A stretch of DNA of 64,000 bases from UBA8529 sp964390565 (GTDB taxonomy: Bacteria > Bacteroidota > Bacteroidia > Bacteroidales > Tenuifilaceae). The stretch covers positions 18,262-82,261 of the forward strand of contig CAYMII010000013.1 of the NCBI GenBank assembly GCA_964390565.1, read 5' to 3'. This document shows positions 52,180 through 61,900 of the stretch, piece by piece. Under the pieces are notes generated by a model that was not told where the DNA came from, ran no database searches, and saw only the letters and a program-made list of their open reading frames with translations. The position numbers and the translations under genes are program-made. Positions within the stretch are counted from its first letter, which is position 1. Each line of letters starts with the position of its first letter.

Positions 52180-52974
52180 TTACCAACTTCCACCAGCGCC
52201 ACCGCCGCCAAAGCTTCCACCGCCTCCGCCACCGAAGCCACCGCCAAATCCACCTGAACCTGATGAGAAACCACCAAAACCTCCGCTACTCCGACTACCA
52301 CTAGATAGCATCCCTAATGCAAGCCAGAAAGGAAGACTACTGCCTCCCATCGTTTTTCCTCTGTTGTTTGAGTTTCCTCTGAAAATCAGTGAAAGAACAA
52401 TAACGATAATGATAATAATTATAAAACTGCCACCTCCTGACGATTTTTTACGTTTGCCATACTGCTCTGCAGTAAATTTACCTTTAGCAAGGTTTATTAT
52501 AGTATTTGTCGCGGCATCTAGACCTTGGTAGTATTGATTTTGCTTAAAGAAAGGAATCATTTCAAGGTTAACGATATGGTTGGCCGTAATATCGGGGATA
52601 ACATCCTCTAAACCATATCCAACAGATATGAACGCTTCGCCTTTTTCTCTGCCCGATTTAGGTTTAACAAGAATTACAGTTCCATTGTCCTTACCTTTTT
52701 GCCCTACTTTCCATTCTTGGCCTAAACGAATAGCAAAATCAGATTTATCATAACCAAGCAAATCGTTTACAATAACGATGTAGATCTGATTAGATGTTGA
52801 ATCGTGGTAATTTCGAAGTTTGGATTCTAGATTTGAAATCTCATCCTGACCTAGCAAGCCAACAAAATCATTAACTAAACGAGGGGGATCCATTGGTTTA
52901 GGTAACTCCTGTGAGAAAATAGTTGATGATGATAGAACAAGAATCGATAATAACAGTGTTTTTAATATTTTCAT
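52180..52974 (-). CDS. TPM-domain protein with glycine-rich C-terminus (YgcG type)
   Basis: A 264-residue protein with signal peptide (MKILKTLLLSILVLSSSTIFSQ), a TPM domain (about 30-165; PPRLVNDFVGLLGQDEISNL, then VGYGLEDVIPDITANHIVN), a membrane helix (about 183-205) and a C-terminal Gly/Ser low-complexity tail (about 215-264). TPM domains act in the LemA/TPM group, with suggested phosphatase or photosystem-repair roles in plants; the bacterial function is unknown. It lies 13 bases after the second TPM gene. Confidence 0.9.
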   Translation of the reverse strand: MKILKTLLLSILVLSSSTIFSQELPKPMDPPRLVNDFVGLLGQDEISNLESKLRNYHDSTSNQIYIVIVNDLLGYDKSDFAIRLGQEWKVGQKGKDNGTVILVKPKSGREKGEAFISVGYGLEDVIPDITANHIVNLEMIPFFKQNQYYQGLDAATNTIINLAKGKFTAEQYGKRKKSSGGGSFIIIIIIVIVLSLIFRGNSNNRGKTMGGSSLPFWLALGMLSSGSRSSGGFGGFSSGSGGFGGGFGGGGGGSFGGGGAGGSW

Positions 52975-52987
52975 GGCTACTGGAGTT

Positions 52988-53425
52988 TTATTTACCGAAT
53001 GAGATTTCGTCTGATAGCTCGTTTACATCGTCCTTTTGGTAAGGGAAGTGAGCCTTTAGCTTTTCTCCTGCCATTAAGATACCTTTTACTAGGCCTTCAG
53101 TTTGATTATCAAGTTTAAATTGCTCTAGAACTACTTCTTTAACTGACTCCCAAAAGTTTTCTGGAACCTTTGCGTTAATACCACCATCGCCAAGAATTGC
53201 AAATTTACGATCTTCAAGGGAGAGATAAAACAGGACTCCATTTCGAAGGTCTGTTTTATGCATTTTCAGCATGGCAAATACGTCAGCCGCTCTATCAAGA
53301 ACATCCTTTTTACAATTCTTCTCGATATGAACGCGTATTTCGCCAGATGTGTTTTGTTCAGCTTGTCCAATAGCCTCAACTATTCTTTTTTGCTGTTCTT
53401 TAGTGAAAAAATTGTCTGGTCGCAT
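52988..53425 (-). CDS. TPM-domain protein without signal peptide
   Basis: A 145-residue protein consisting only of a TPM domain (ETKEQQKRIVEAIGQAEQ-like start, IRVHIEKNCKKDVLDRA, then FAILGDGGINAKVPENFWES). No signal peptide or membrane helix. It forms a conserved neighbourhood with LemA upstream and the secreted TPM protein downstream. Confidence 0.88.
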   Translation of the reverse strand: MRPDNFFTKEQQKRIVEAIGQAEQNTSGEIRVHIEKNCKKDVLDRAADVFAMLKMHKTDLRNGVLFYLSLEDRKFAILGDGGINAKVPENFWESVKEVVLEQFKLDNQTEGLVKGILMAGEKLKAHFPYQKDDVNELSDEISFGK

Positions 53426-53480
53426 AGGACAATAATTGTTGGGTAAAAGTGGACTAATTATTATGTAAAGATATAATAAA

Positions 53481-53518
53481 GCAGCAAGTAACTGAGGATA
53501 TCTCTTGTTACTTGCTGC
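53481..53518. terminator. Hairpin between the lemA and TPM genes
   Basis: A 12-bp perfect inverted repeat (GCAGCAAGTAAC / GTTACTTGCTGC) with a 14-base loop. Only a modest T-rich tract follows on the minus strand, so it may attenuate rather than fully stop transcription from lemA into the TPM genes. Confidence 0.6.
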
Positions 53519-53534
53519 TCGATATGATAAAGGA

Positions 53535-54122
53535 CTAGAATTTTACCTCTGGTGCTTTTTCAGCACCTGCTTCAGCTTCGAAGTAATCTTTCTTTTCGAA
53601 TCCGAACAAGCTAGCCCAAATATTTTTTGGGAATGAACGGATTAAGGTGTTATATTCTTGGGATAAATCGTTGAATTTCTTACGTTCTACAGCAATTCTG
53701 TTCTCTGTACCTTCTAGCTGAGCCTGCAGGTCTAAGAAATTTTGATTAGCTTTTAGGTTTGGATATTGCTCTGAAACCATCATCAACCTTGATAGAGTGC
53801 TGCTAAGTTCCCCTTGAGCAGCTTGAAATTGCTTAAAACTTTCTTTATTAAGGTTTTCAGGGGATATTTTAACCTGAGTTGCTTTTGATCTTGCTTCGAT
53901 AACGTCGGTTAAGGTCTTTTGCTCAAATTCTGCATAACCTTTTACTGTGCTGACTAGGTTAGGGATTAAATCACTACGACGTTGATAAACATTTTCAACA
54001 TTACCCCATTGGCCTTTAACGGCTTCATCTTTCTGAACCATTTTATTGTATGAGCCACTAATTGACGAATAAATAAGAATCACCACAAGGATGATAGCTC
54101 CAATAATAATCCACTTTTTCAT
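53535..54122 (-). CDS. lemA: LemA family protein
   Basis: A 195-residue protein with an N-terminal membrane helix (about 4-24) and the LemA helical bundle (YNKMVQKDEAVKGQWGNVEN, YQRRSDLIPNLVSTVKGYAE, then VERKKFNDLSQEYNTLIRSF and PKNIWASLFGF). LemA proteins are anchored in the inner membrane with the bundle outside; the function is not settled. Genes for two TPM proteins follow on the same strand. Confidence 0.95.
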   Translation of the reverse strand: MKKWIIIGAIILVVILIYSSISGSYNKMVQKDEAVKGQWGNVENVYQRRSDLIPNLVSTVKGYAEFEQKTLTDVIEARSKATQVKISPENLNKESFKQFQAAQGELSSTLSRLMMVSEQYPNLKANQNFLDLQAQLEGTENRIAVERKKFNDLSQEYNTLIRSFPKNIWASLFGFEKKDYFEAEAGAEKAPEVKF

Positions 54123-54233
54123 AGTTTGATTTGTTTAGTTTTCAAATATACGTGGTATTCCTCAAATAACATGCAAAATTCAATTTTTGTGGAAATCAGA
54201 CATGGTGTCATCAATTTTTACTCGGAATTATTA

Positions 54234-54241
54234 TACTTTTG
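54234..54241 (+). promoter_or_regulatory. -7 element (TACTTTTG) of hutU
   Basis: A perfect TAnnTTTG match 35 bases before the hutU ATG; TTTTTA about 20 bases further upstream could serve as a weak -33 element. Confidence 0.55.
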
Positions 54242-54276
54242 TACTGAAAAACTACATCAAAAAATATTTTTAATCT

Positions 54277-56292
54277 ATGAATACCCAAGAATTCCATAAA
54301 CTAATCCTTCAGGGAATACCTGACCAAATACCTGCAGCAAAACCATGGGATCCAAGCATTAACCATGCTCCAAAGCGTAAAGAGATCTTAACGCTTGAGG
54401 AAAAAAAGTTAGCAATAAAAAATGCCCTAAGATATTTCCCACAAAAGCATCATGCCGTTTTGGCAGAGGATTTTGCACATGAATTAAAGGAGTATGGTAG
54501 AATTTATATGTATCGATATCGTCCCGATTATAAAATTTATGCTCGTAGCATAAACGATTTTCCACATAAATCGATACAAGCAGCATCTATCATGCTAATG
54601 TTGAGTAATAACTTGGATTATGCAGTAGCTCAACACCCACACGAGCTGATTACCTATGGAGGAAACGGAGCGGTATTTCAAAACTGGGCACAGTATCTGC
54701 TTAGCATGAAGTACCTTGCCGAAATGACAGACGAGCAAACGCTCGTTCTTTACTCTGGTCACCCAATGGGACTTTTCCCCTCACATAAAGATGCTCCAAG
54801 GGTAATTGTTACCAATGGTATGATGATTCCAAACTACTCAAGCAAGGATGATTGGGAGAAGTTCAACGCATTAGGCGTTACTCAATATGGTCAGATGACT
54901 GCTGGTTCGTTCATGTACATTGGCCCACAGGGTATTGTTCATGGAACAACAATTACTGTAATGAACGCCGGCAGAATGAGAATGAAGGCTGGCGAAACAG
55001 ACCTTCGTGGGAAGATATTTATTTCTTCAGGTCTAGGCGGTATGTCAGGTGCTCAGCCAAAAGCTGCTGTAATTGCCGGAATGATTGGCATTATTGCCGA
55101 GGTTAACCCCAAAGTGGTTCACACTCGCCATAGCCAAGGTTGGGTAAATGAGGTTTTTGTTAACCTCGACGAAATGATGCCACGTATTCGCAAGGCTGTT
55201 GCCAATAAAGAGGCTGTATCATTAGCATATCAGGGTAATGTTATTGACCTATGGGAGCGTTTGGTTGAAGAAAAAATCCATATCGATCTTGGTAGCGACC
55301 AAACCTCATTACATAACCCATTTGCAGGAGGTTACTACCCTGTTGGTTTAACTTATGAAGAATCAAATAAGATGATGGCCGAAAATCCTACTCTTTTCAA
55401 AGAAAAGGTTTACGAAAGCCTTCGTCGCCATGTAAGGGCTATCAATGCAATGGTTGAGCAAGGAATGTACTTTTTTGATTACGGTAACGCATTCCTTCTT
55501 GAAAGTAGTCGTGCTGGTGCTGATATTCTAAAGCCAAATGGCGATTTCAAATACCCATCGTATGTACAGGATATCATGGGCCCTCTATTCTTCGATTACG
55601 GTTTTGGCCCATTCCGTTGGGTTTGCACATCATCAGATCCAAAGGATTTGGAAATAACCGATAAGATCGCTGCCGATGTTCTCGATGAGATTGCTCGTAC
55701 AGCCCCAAGCGATATTATCAACCAGCTAAACGATAATATCCATTGGATAAAGGAGGCTCAAAAGAATAAACTCGTTGTTGGTTCTCAAGCTCGTATTCTT
55801 TATGCTGATTCTGAAGGTCGTATTAAGATTGCTGAGGCATTCAACAATGCGGTTAGGGATGGCAAAATTTCTGCACCAATTGTACTTGGACGCGATCATC
55901 ATGATGTATCTGGAACCGATTCACCTTATCGCGAAACTTCTAATATATACGATGGCTCACGCTTTACAGCGGATATGGCAATTCATAATGTTATAGGCGA
56001 CTCGTTCCGTGGCGCAACTTGGGTTTCCATCCACAATGGTGGTGGTGTTGGTTGGGGAGAGGTTATCAATGGTGGGTTTGGCATGACCCTCGATGGCTCT
56101 GCTGACGCAGATCGTAGATTGAAGAACATGCTGCTTTGGGATGTTAACAATGGAATTGCTCGTAGAAGTTGGGCTCGTAATAAAGGCGCTATGACGGCAA
56201 TTCAACGCGAAATGGAGCGTACACCCTTACTCAAAGTTACTATTCCAAATATTGCTGATGATAGTATCATTAGTAAATTTGTAAAAGAGTAA
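54277..56292 (+). CDS. hutU: Urocanate hydratase
   Basis: This enzyme hydrates urocanate to imidazolonepropionate, the second step of histidine degradation, using tightly bound NAD+. The 671-residue length fits the long form found in Bacteroidota. Diagnostic segments are the YGGNGAVFQNWAQYLL loop, YSGHPMGLFPSHKDAPRVIV, the NAD-binding SSGLGGMSGAQPKAAVIAG, and YGFGPFRWVCTSSDPKDLE, which carries the reactive cysteine. No hutH, hutI or ftcD lies within the window, so the pathway genes are dispersed or partial. A perfect -7 element lies upstream. Confidence 0.97.
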   Translation: MNTQEFHKLILQGIPDQIPAAKPWDPSINHAPKRKEILTLEEKKLAIKNALRYFPQKHHAVLAEDFAHELKEYGRIYMYRYRPDYKIYARSINDFPHKSIQAASIMLMLSNNLDYAVAQHPHELITYGGNGAVFQNWAQYLLSMKYLAEMTDEQTLVLYSGHPMGLFPSHKDAPRVIVTNGMMIPNYSSKDDWEKFNALGVTQYGQMTAGSFMYIGPQGIVHGTTITVMNAGRMRMKAGETDLRGKIFISSGLGGMSGAQPKAAVIAGMIGIIAEVNPKVVHTRHSQGWVNEVFVNLDEMMPRIRKAVANKEAVSLAYQGNVIDLWERLVEEKIHIDLGSDQTSLHNPFAGGYYPVGLTYEESNKMMAENPTLFKEKVYESLRRHVRAINAMVEQGMYFFDYGNAFLLESSRAGADILKPNGDFKYPSYVQDIMGPLFFDYGFGPFRWVCTSSDPKDLEITDKIAADVLDEIARTAPSDIINQLNDNIHWIKEAQKNKLVVGSQARILYADSEGRIKIAEAFNNAVRDGKISAPIVLGRDHHDVSGTDSPYRETSNIYDGSRFTADMAIHNVIGDSFRGATWVSIHNGGGVGWGEVINGGFGMTLDGSADADRRLKNMLLWDVNNGIARRSWARNKGAMTAIQREMERTPLLKVTIPNIADDSIISKFVKE

Positions 56293-56301
56293 TTCTTCAA
56301 A

Positions 56302-56338
56302 AACCATGAGGCGCTTTATCCATAAGCGTTTCATGGTT
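56302..56338 (+). terminator. Hairpin after hutU
   Basis: Two stacked stems (AACCATGA / TCATGGTT and CGCTT / AAGCG) form a long hairpin 10 bases after the hutU stop. It lacks a T-run, so it may stabilise the transcript end rather than terminate by itself. Confidence 0.5.
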
Positions 56339-56352
56339 AAATACAATGTGCC

Positions 56353-56742
56353 ATGAAAATAAGAGCAATGTTTGTTTTGATGTTTTTGGTTTCACTACCA
56401 ATGACATTCTCCTCGTGTGAAAAATTTTCGGGCGATACCGATTCAATATCTGGGGCATGGAGATGTTTCGAGGAATCGGAATTAGGGTACAGGAATTATT
56501 CGGTTTCAATTTTTAGAGCAGGTGCTGGCTATGATACTTCATACTTTATTATCAACAATTTCCATAAACTTGGACAAGAACTTGAAACGTTAGTTCAACT
56601 TAAAGATACTGTAATTACGATAAAGATGATGGATGGCTATAGCGTTTCGGGAACTGGGCATGTTCGCAGAAACTTCAAGGAAATTTTTTGGGAGTATAGC
56701 GTTTCTGGTTCGTTTTTCTCGGCAAGATATTCAAGACAATAA
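56353..56742 (+). CDS. Small hypothetical lipoprotein
   Basis: A 129-residue protein with signal MKIRAMFVLMFLVSLPMTFSSC, whose cysteine fits a lipobox. The mature part is a compact beta-rich domain (SISGAWRCFEESELGYRNYS, then YSVSGTGHVRRNFKEIFWEY), reminiscent of lipocalin-like barrels of surface lipoproteins. No function can be assigned. It follows hutU by 60 bases on the same strand, but the hairpin between them suggests separate expression. Confidence 0.72.
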   Translation: MKIRAMFVLMFLVSLPMTFSSCEKFSGDTDSISGAWRCFEESELGYRNYSVSIFRAGAGYDTSYFIINNFHKLGQELETLVQLKDTVITIKMMDGYSVSGTGHVRRNFKEIFWEYSVSGSFFSARYSRQ

Positions 56743-56744
56743 TT

Positions 56745-57119
56745 CTATCTAGTCTTAAAATAATTCCCATTATTTAGCATAACAAGGGTACAATCAAAAA
56801 CAGGTTCAATACCATTTGTACGAGCAAGTTTGAGAAGTTCTCCACTTTCTGTTCCAGGATTAAAAATAATTCGCTTTGGTTTAAGCGAAATCATATAGTC
56901 AATATATTCCTTTTGACGTTCGGCATTAAGGTAAAGTGTGATAGTGTGAATATCATCATACATTGGTTTATCAACCGAGATCGAAATGCCTTCAACTTCA
57001 CCAGGTTTAAGCCCTATTGCTACAACATCAACATTATGCTTAACCAAACTCTTAATTGCTAAAAAGGAGAATCGTTGAGGGTTTGTACTTGCTCCAATTA
57101 CAAGGGTTTTGTAATTCAT
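56745..57119 (-). CDS. CoA-binding domain protein
   Basis: A protein of about 124 residues with the Rossmann CoA-binding fold (YccU/succinyl-CoA-synthetase alpha N-terminal type): TLVIGASTNPQRFSFLAIKS, then IDYMISLKPKRIIFNPGTES. I set the start at ATG 57119; the ORF from 57287 overlaps ispF by about 100 bases, has no conserved sequence in the extension and is not credible. The cellular role is unknown; the fold binds CoA. It is encoded downstream of ispF. Confidence 0.87.
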   Translation of the reverse strand: MNYKTLVIGASTNPQRFSFLAIKSLVKHNVDVVAIGLKPGEVEGISISVDKPMYDDIHTITLYLNAERQKEYIDYMISLKPKRIIFNPGTESGELLKLARTNGIEPVFDCTLVMLNNGNYFKTR

Positions 57120-57180
57120 TCTTAAAAATTTGAATGGAGTAATTAAAGAATTATGGCTAAAGATAAGAAATTTAGAAACG

Positions 57181-57666
57181 TTACCCATTATCTTTTTCGA
57201 GAAGAACAACGGCATAGGCAGCAACACCTTGCTCTTGCCCAACAAAACCAAGTTTTTCGGTAGTTGTTGCTTTAATCGATAAGTCATCAGCTGTTATTTC
57301 AAGTACTTCGGCAAGAACTCTTTGCATTTCGGGGATGAGATCTTTTATTTTGGGTCGTTGCAAACAGATTGTTGAATCTACATTTCCTATCTGAAATCCC
57401 TTAGATTTTAATATCTCAAGCGTTTTCTTTAAAAGAATTTTACTATCGATTCCTTTTAATGATTTGTCAGTATCAGGAAAATGAATTCCAATATCTCTGA
57501 GATTTGCAGCACCAAGCAAAGCATCACAAATAGCGTGAATTAGAACATCTCCATCGGAATGGCCAACTGATCCTTTTGAGTGTTCAACCTGAATGCCGCC
57601 AAGCCAGAGGGCGTAGCCCTCTTCAAGTTTATGAACATCGTAACCAAATCCTACTCTAATTTTCAT
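57181..57666 (-). CDS. ispF: 2-C-methyl-D-erythritol 2,4-cyclodiphosphate synthase
   Basis: A 161-residue trimeric zinc enzyme of the MEP isoprenoid pathway. It closes CDP-ME-2-phosphate to the cyclic diphosphate with loss of CMP. The zinc ligands are Asp8/His10 in GYDVHKL and the histidine in HSDGDVLIHAICDALLGAAN; IGIHFPDTD and the C-terminal TTEKLGFVGQEQGVAAYAVV complete the active site. It is encoded 32 bases downstream of porV on the same strand, so it may be read through from porV. Confidence 0.96.
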   Translation of the reverse strand: MKIRVGFGYDVHKLEEGYALWLGGIQVEHSKGSVGHSDGDVLIHAICDALLGAANLRDIGIHFPDTDKSLKGIDSKILLKKTLEILKSKGFQIGNVDSTICLQRPKIKDLIPEMQRVLAEVLEITADDLSIKATTTEKLGFVGQEQGVAAYAVVLLEKDNG

Positions 57667-57698
57667 GTTCTACGTTTTGCTATTCCTGAAAAATTAAT

Positions 57699-58892
57699 TT
57701 AGTCCTTACCTTTTTTACTTTTCACGTTGTTATCGAAATCAAATGATAAGGTGAATCTTACCGTATTAGCCATTGGGTTATTACCTCCTGCTTGAGGTAT
57801 GAGGTAAGCAAAGTCTAAGGTAAAGATATTATACTTTAAACCGGCACCCAAGGTATAGTACTTTCTATTGCCTTTAGTTTTATCCTCGGTGAAATAGCCA
57901 CCTCTTAAAGCAAACTGCTTTGAATATATATACTCAAATCCAAAAGCATAGCTAATTTCCTTCAGCTCTTCCTTCGTTCCACCTGGTGCATCGTTAAATG
58001 ATTGAAGCATACCTTGTCCAACTGATACATTTGGATCTTTTCCAACAACAATTTCATTACTATCATCATAAATGGGTGGAGTTGGTACAAGAAGTTTATT
58101 TGCATCCATTACCAACGAAAAGGTGTTATATTGGTCGTAATCAATGGAAAACCGACCTCCTAAACGCATATTAATTGGTATAAAATCCTTTATAGCATCA
58201 TCGGTGTAAGATATTTTTGTTCCAATATTTGATATTGCCAAACCCAAGGCTGCTTGAGCATTTTTATTATCGATTTTAAGCGGTTGCTCGTAATAAACTG
58301 ATATATCGGCTGCAAATGCATTGCCTGCATTTGATTGAGATTGAGCTTGTTGAGTATATCCGCCAGTTAAATCGGATCGAATATAGCGGAAAGCAATACC
58401 TCCAGAAATTAAATCGGCAAACTTTCGTGAATACCCAATATCAATTGCTAATTCGTTGGGGTTATGCTTTGAGGTTGTTTCTCCACCTTCATTGGTGAAT
58501 ACAATTTCGCCCATTGAGAAGTATAGTAAAGAAGCGCTTATAACCTGATCTTTATCCAATCTTTTAAACCCTGTAAGGTAATGCAGGTTGATATCGTTTA
58601 CCAATTTTCTTAACCATGGTGTATAGGAGTAAGAAGCACCCCAGTCCTTTTTAAGAAAGGCATACTTTGCTAAGTTCCAGTGCTGTGAGTTCGCATCGGG
58701 TGATGTTGCTGCACCAGCATCTCCCATTGCGGCGGCTCGCGAATCGGGGGCAATGGTTAAAAAAGGAACGGCAACCCTTAAGGCATTCAAACCGCCAGAA
58801 AGAATAGTGTCACTCACCTGGGCTTTTATTGCTGAATTACTAATTAACAGAATTGCTAATGATAAAACGCTTAATTTAAATAGCTTAGTCAT
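57699..58892 (-). CDS. porV: Type IX secretion outer-membrane protein PorV
   Basis: PorV (LptO) is an outer-membrane FadL-like barrel that shuttles T9SS cargo from the SprA translocon to the PorU attachment complex. The start at 58892 gives a signal peptide (MTKLFKLSVLSLAILLISNS, cleaved near IKAQ). The family landmark follows: VPFLTIAPDSRAAAMGDAGA, then TSPDANSQHWNLAKYAF. The remaining strands and the C-terminal VRFTLSFDFDNN fit. The length of about 397 residues is normal. It is downstream of porU but has its own TAAATTTG -7 element. The plug gene and a PorP/SprF gene are also in this window. Confidence 0.95.
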   Translation of the reverse strand: MTKLFKLSVLSLAILLISNSAIKAQVSDTILSGGLNALRVAVPFLTIAPDSRAAAMGDAGAATSPDANSQHWNLAKYAFLKKDWGASYSYTPWLRKLVNDINLHYLTGFKRLDKDQVISASLLYFSMGEIVFTNEGGETTSKHNPNELAIDIGYSRKFADLISGGIAFRYIRSDLTGGYTQQAQSQSNAGNAFAADISVYYEQPLKIDNKNAQAALGLAISNIGTKISYTDDAIKDFIPINMRLGGRFSIDYDQYNTFSLVMDANKLLVPTPPIYDDSNEIVVGKDPNVSVGQGMLQSFNDAPGGTKEELKEISYAFGFEYIYSKQFALRGGYFTEDKTKGNRKYYTLGAGLKYNIFTLDFAYLIPQAGGNNPMANTVRFTLSFDFDNNVKSKKGKD

Positions 58893-58919
58893 ACGTATAC
58901 TTTTCAACTTTAAGGATGG

Positions 58920-58927
58920 CAAATTTA
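58920..58927 (-). promoter_or_regulatory. -7 element (TAAATTTG) of porV
   Basis: A perfect TAnnTTTG match on the minus strand, 28 bases before the porV ATG, in the 78-base gap after porU; TTCG lies at -33. Confidence 0.5.
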
Positions 58928-58970
58928 AGTAAATGATTAATACGAAGTGAACGAAAAAAAGAAGTTTTAA

Positions 58971-61900
58971 TTATTTAAGGATTACCAATTTTTGTTGTTG
59001 TTCAGCTGAAGTTCCATTTGATGCCCTAACCCTGAGCCTATAAAAGTAAGCTCCTCGACCAATTTTATCTCCAAAATCATCTTTTCCATCCCAACGAATA
59101 GGGCCAATTCTAAAACCATTTCCAGCTAATTCGTTATGTTTTAATGTTTTCACCAATTTTCCGGAAGGGCTATAAATTTGGATAAGAACATCGAGGCTTG
59201 TAAATGGTTGATTGTGTTCAAAATAAAACCCAGTATTTTCGGTAAATGGGTTTGGATAATTAAGTAGATGGCTGATTTTCATTTTACTATCCGAGGCAAC
59301 ATAAAATGAAATCTCTTTTAATGTGCTATTATTAAAAGCATCCCATGCTTTAACTTTAATCTTATGTTGACCCGTTTCGAGCTTCGATAGCTGTAGTTCA
59401 GCACGTCCACTTTTGTAACTATCTTTATCTGCCTTATAATAATCGTTAAGAATTATGCTCTGTTCAGTATCTGCATAAATGGTAGCAACTAAATCGTGTC
59501 CAATGCCTGTACCAGTAGTGTTAATTCCACTACTATCGGAAAGATTGACGATTAGTTTAGGGTTCGAGTTTGATATACCTCCTGATACAAATTTGGTATC
59601 GTTTAAAAATATGTTAACACTTGGCCCTTCATTATCTGAAATGGGATTACTATTTATATCTCCAATCAATATTGTTTCGTTATTACCCAAACCCGTTTCG
59701 GTTCCATTCGAAGCAAAAAGACTTATTCTTCCTGTCCCAACTTTGTAATTGATATCTTTAGGGATTATGCAATTCAACGAAAATAATCCATCCTTAACAG
59801 TTGCAATACCTTTGTAAATAATGTTCTCACGAACATTGAAGTTCATTGTAAAACCATTACCATCATTATTTAGCGTTTTAACAGGTTTCTCTTTATCGAA
59901 CAAAATGATTGATGCATTCCCATTATAGTCTGCTGCATCGCTACCATCGTGATTTTGGATCTTGCCGCTTATTTTCAAATTGCTCAGCGCTTTTAGAGTA
60001 TCTGTTAGGAGTGCTAAAGGTGTATTGTTGATATGCGTTAAAACAACACTTTTACTTGGGTACTTAAGCATTATCGCAGGATCGCCTAAAAGCATAAAAT
60101 TTCGTTTATTGTATCCCGAGCCCGATATGTTTTTTGTTTCTTTGATAATATCTCCCAATCGATAATGGTATTCATCAATCTGCTTAGGACTAGAATTACT
60201 TTTTGTTGCAACCTCGTCAAATACCGTTTTAAAAAAATTAAAATTTAGCGTAAAGTTGGGACTTGAGTAAACAATACGTGTTGTTGAAAGCAAGCCTATT
60301 CCGCCACCATTGGGAGTTAAAAGAATTTGCTCTCCGGTAGATATGAAGTTACTATCATCGAATCGGCTAAACTCACAGGTTGCAGTTACAAAAAGTGGTA
60401 GTTTTTGAAAATTTCGCCAAGATCTTACATCATCAATCATTAGTACCTTTTCATGAGTTAGCCATTGCTCATTACCATGACCAGTGTAGTTTACGATTAA
60501 AGCACCGCTATTTACCTTATTGTTTATGGCTGATGTTACAGCTGGATATCTATTTCCTGTTGGAGTGGATTGCTGAAGATAGGCATCAAGAAATATTTTT
60601 TGAATGTTATAGTTTGGATGATTATCTCTTACATAGTCCGCAATGGTATTTGCATCCGACATATGAATATTACCATCCTCATCATCACCAATAAAACATA
60701 GCTGATTATTCCAATCTGCTAACGATGAAAGATTATAGTATTGCTTAATCTTATTTATAACGCTATTTGCATGTTCTTGAGTTGATGCTGGAATCCTTCC
60801 AATGCCAATATCAAGCAAGCCATCAGCTTCTCCCTCTGAATCGTCTAATAGACCAAAATAATCATCTGATACAAAGGATGTGCTTTTATTATTTGATTCT
60901 TTTGACTGGTATGTAGGTATTAAGTTTGTATTTGATTTAGAGTCAGTTATATTATCATATGATCCATCGCCAAATAATAATAAATACCTAGGCATATCAT
61001 CTGGTCCTGTTGAGCGTTTATAAAACATTCGCATAAAATTACGAATAGCTGAAACATCTCTATTGCCAGAAGAAAACTCGTTATAAACCTCTTCGGCAGT
61101 AGCTACACTTACGGTTAAGCCATCGTTTTCACGATGAATTTCGGCAAGTTCATTGGCTTGATTTAGGAATGATGGATGGGTAACAATAATCAAATCATGA
61201 TGTAATAGCCCATGAAGGTTTTGATTAATAACATTTCCAACATAGCTAACTGGCATTGCGTTATCTGCCTCAAAAGCAATAAATTGCCTTAAAGTATCAG
61301 TTGGTAAAGTGAAAATTGCTTGATTGCCACTAAGAAAGTTTATGATACGTAAGGGGTTAAAAATATTTGACACATCCCATAGTTGCAGAGAACTATTTGC
61401 GTTGCTTATGTTAAACTCTGAAACTTTCCCCACACCAATTGATTTGGAGTCTCTGAAAAACAACTGTTTCCCCTGATATGAAAGAAGTTGACGAGAGTTA
61501 ACGGTTATATAATCTAGCCAACCATTTGCAGCAGGGCTCGGTTTATTATAGGTTAACGATAAAGTTAAATTCCCGTTGGGTGTAGGTGTGGTAAATTGCT
61601 GTTGCTTCATTGAAAAATAATCACCCTCATCATCACTAACATTGATGCCCGATAAGGCAATGCTACCAAGGAAATTTCCATTTATTAAAAGGGAGTAATT
61701 ACTATTGGACGATGAGCGAGCGCTTGCCCTTACTCTAATTTTGGTTGTACCACTTGGTTCAGGGTTATTTAACTTTGTATCGAATAAACGAGTTGTGTAA
61801 ATATCAAACGATTCACCATACCAATCGCGGCCTGATTTTATAAGGTTTGTATCATTCTTTTCAAATGCAATCAGCTCATCGAAAGCGTTGGTTTGATAAG

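Noticed and set aside
52139..52531. A proline-rich reading frame on the plus strand
   Set aside because: It is the antisense of the Gly/Ser-rich tail of the TPM protein; repeats of CCN arise from GGN codons.
57120..57287. N-terminal extension of the CoA-binding protein overlapping ispF
   Set aside because: The extension has no conserved sequence and would overlap ispF by about 100 bases; the internal ATG at 57119 gives the normal fold start.
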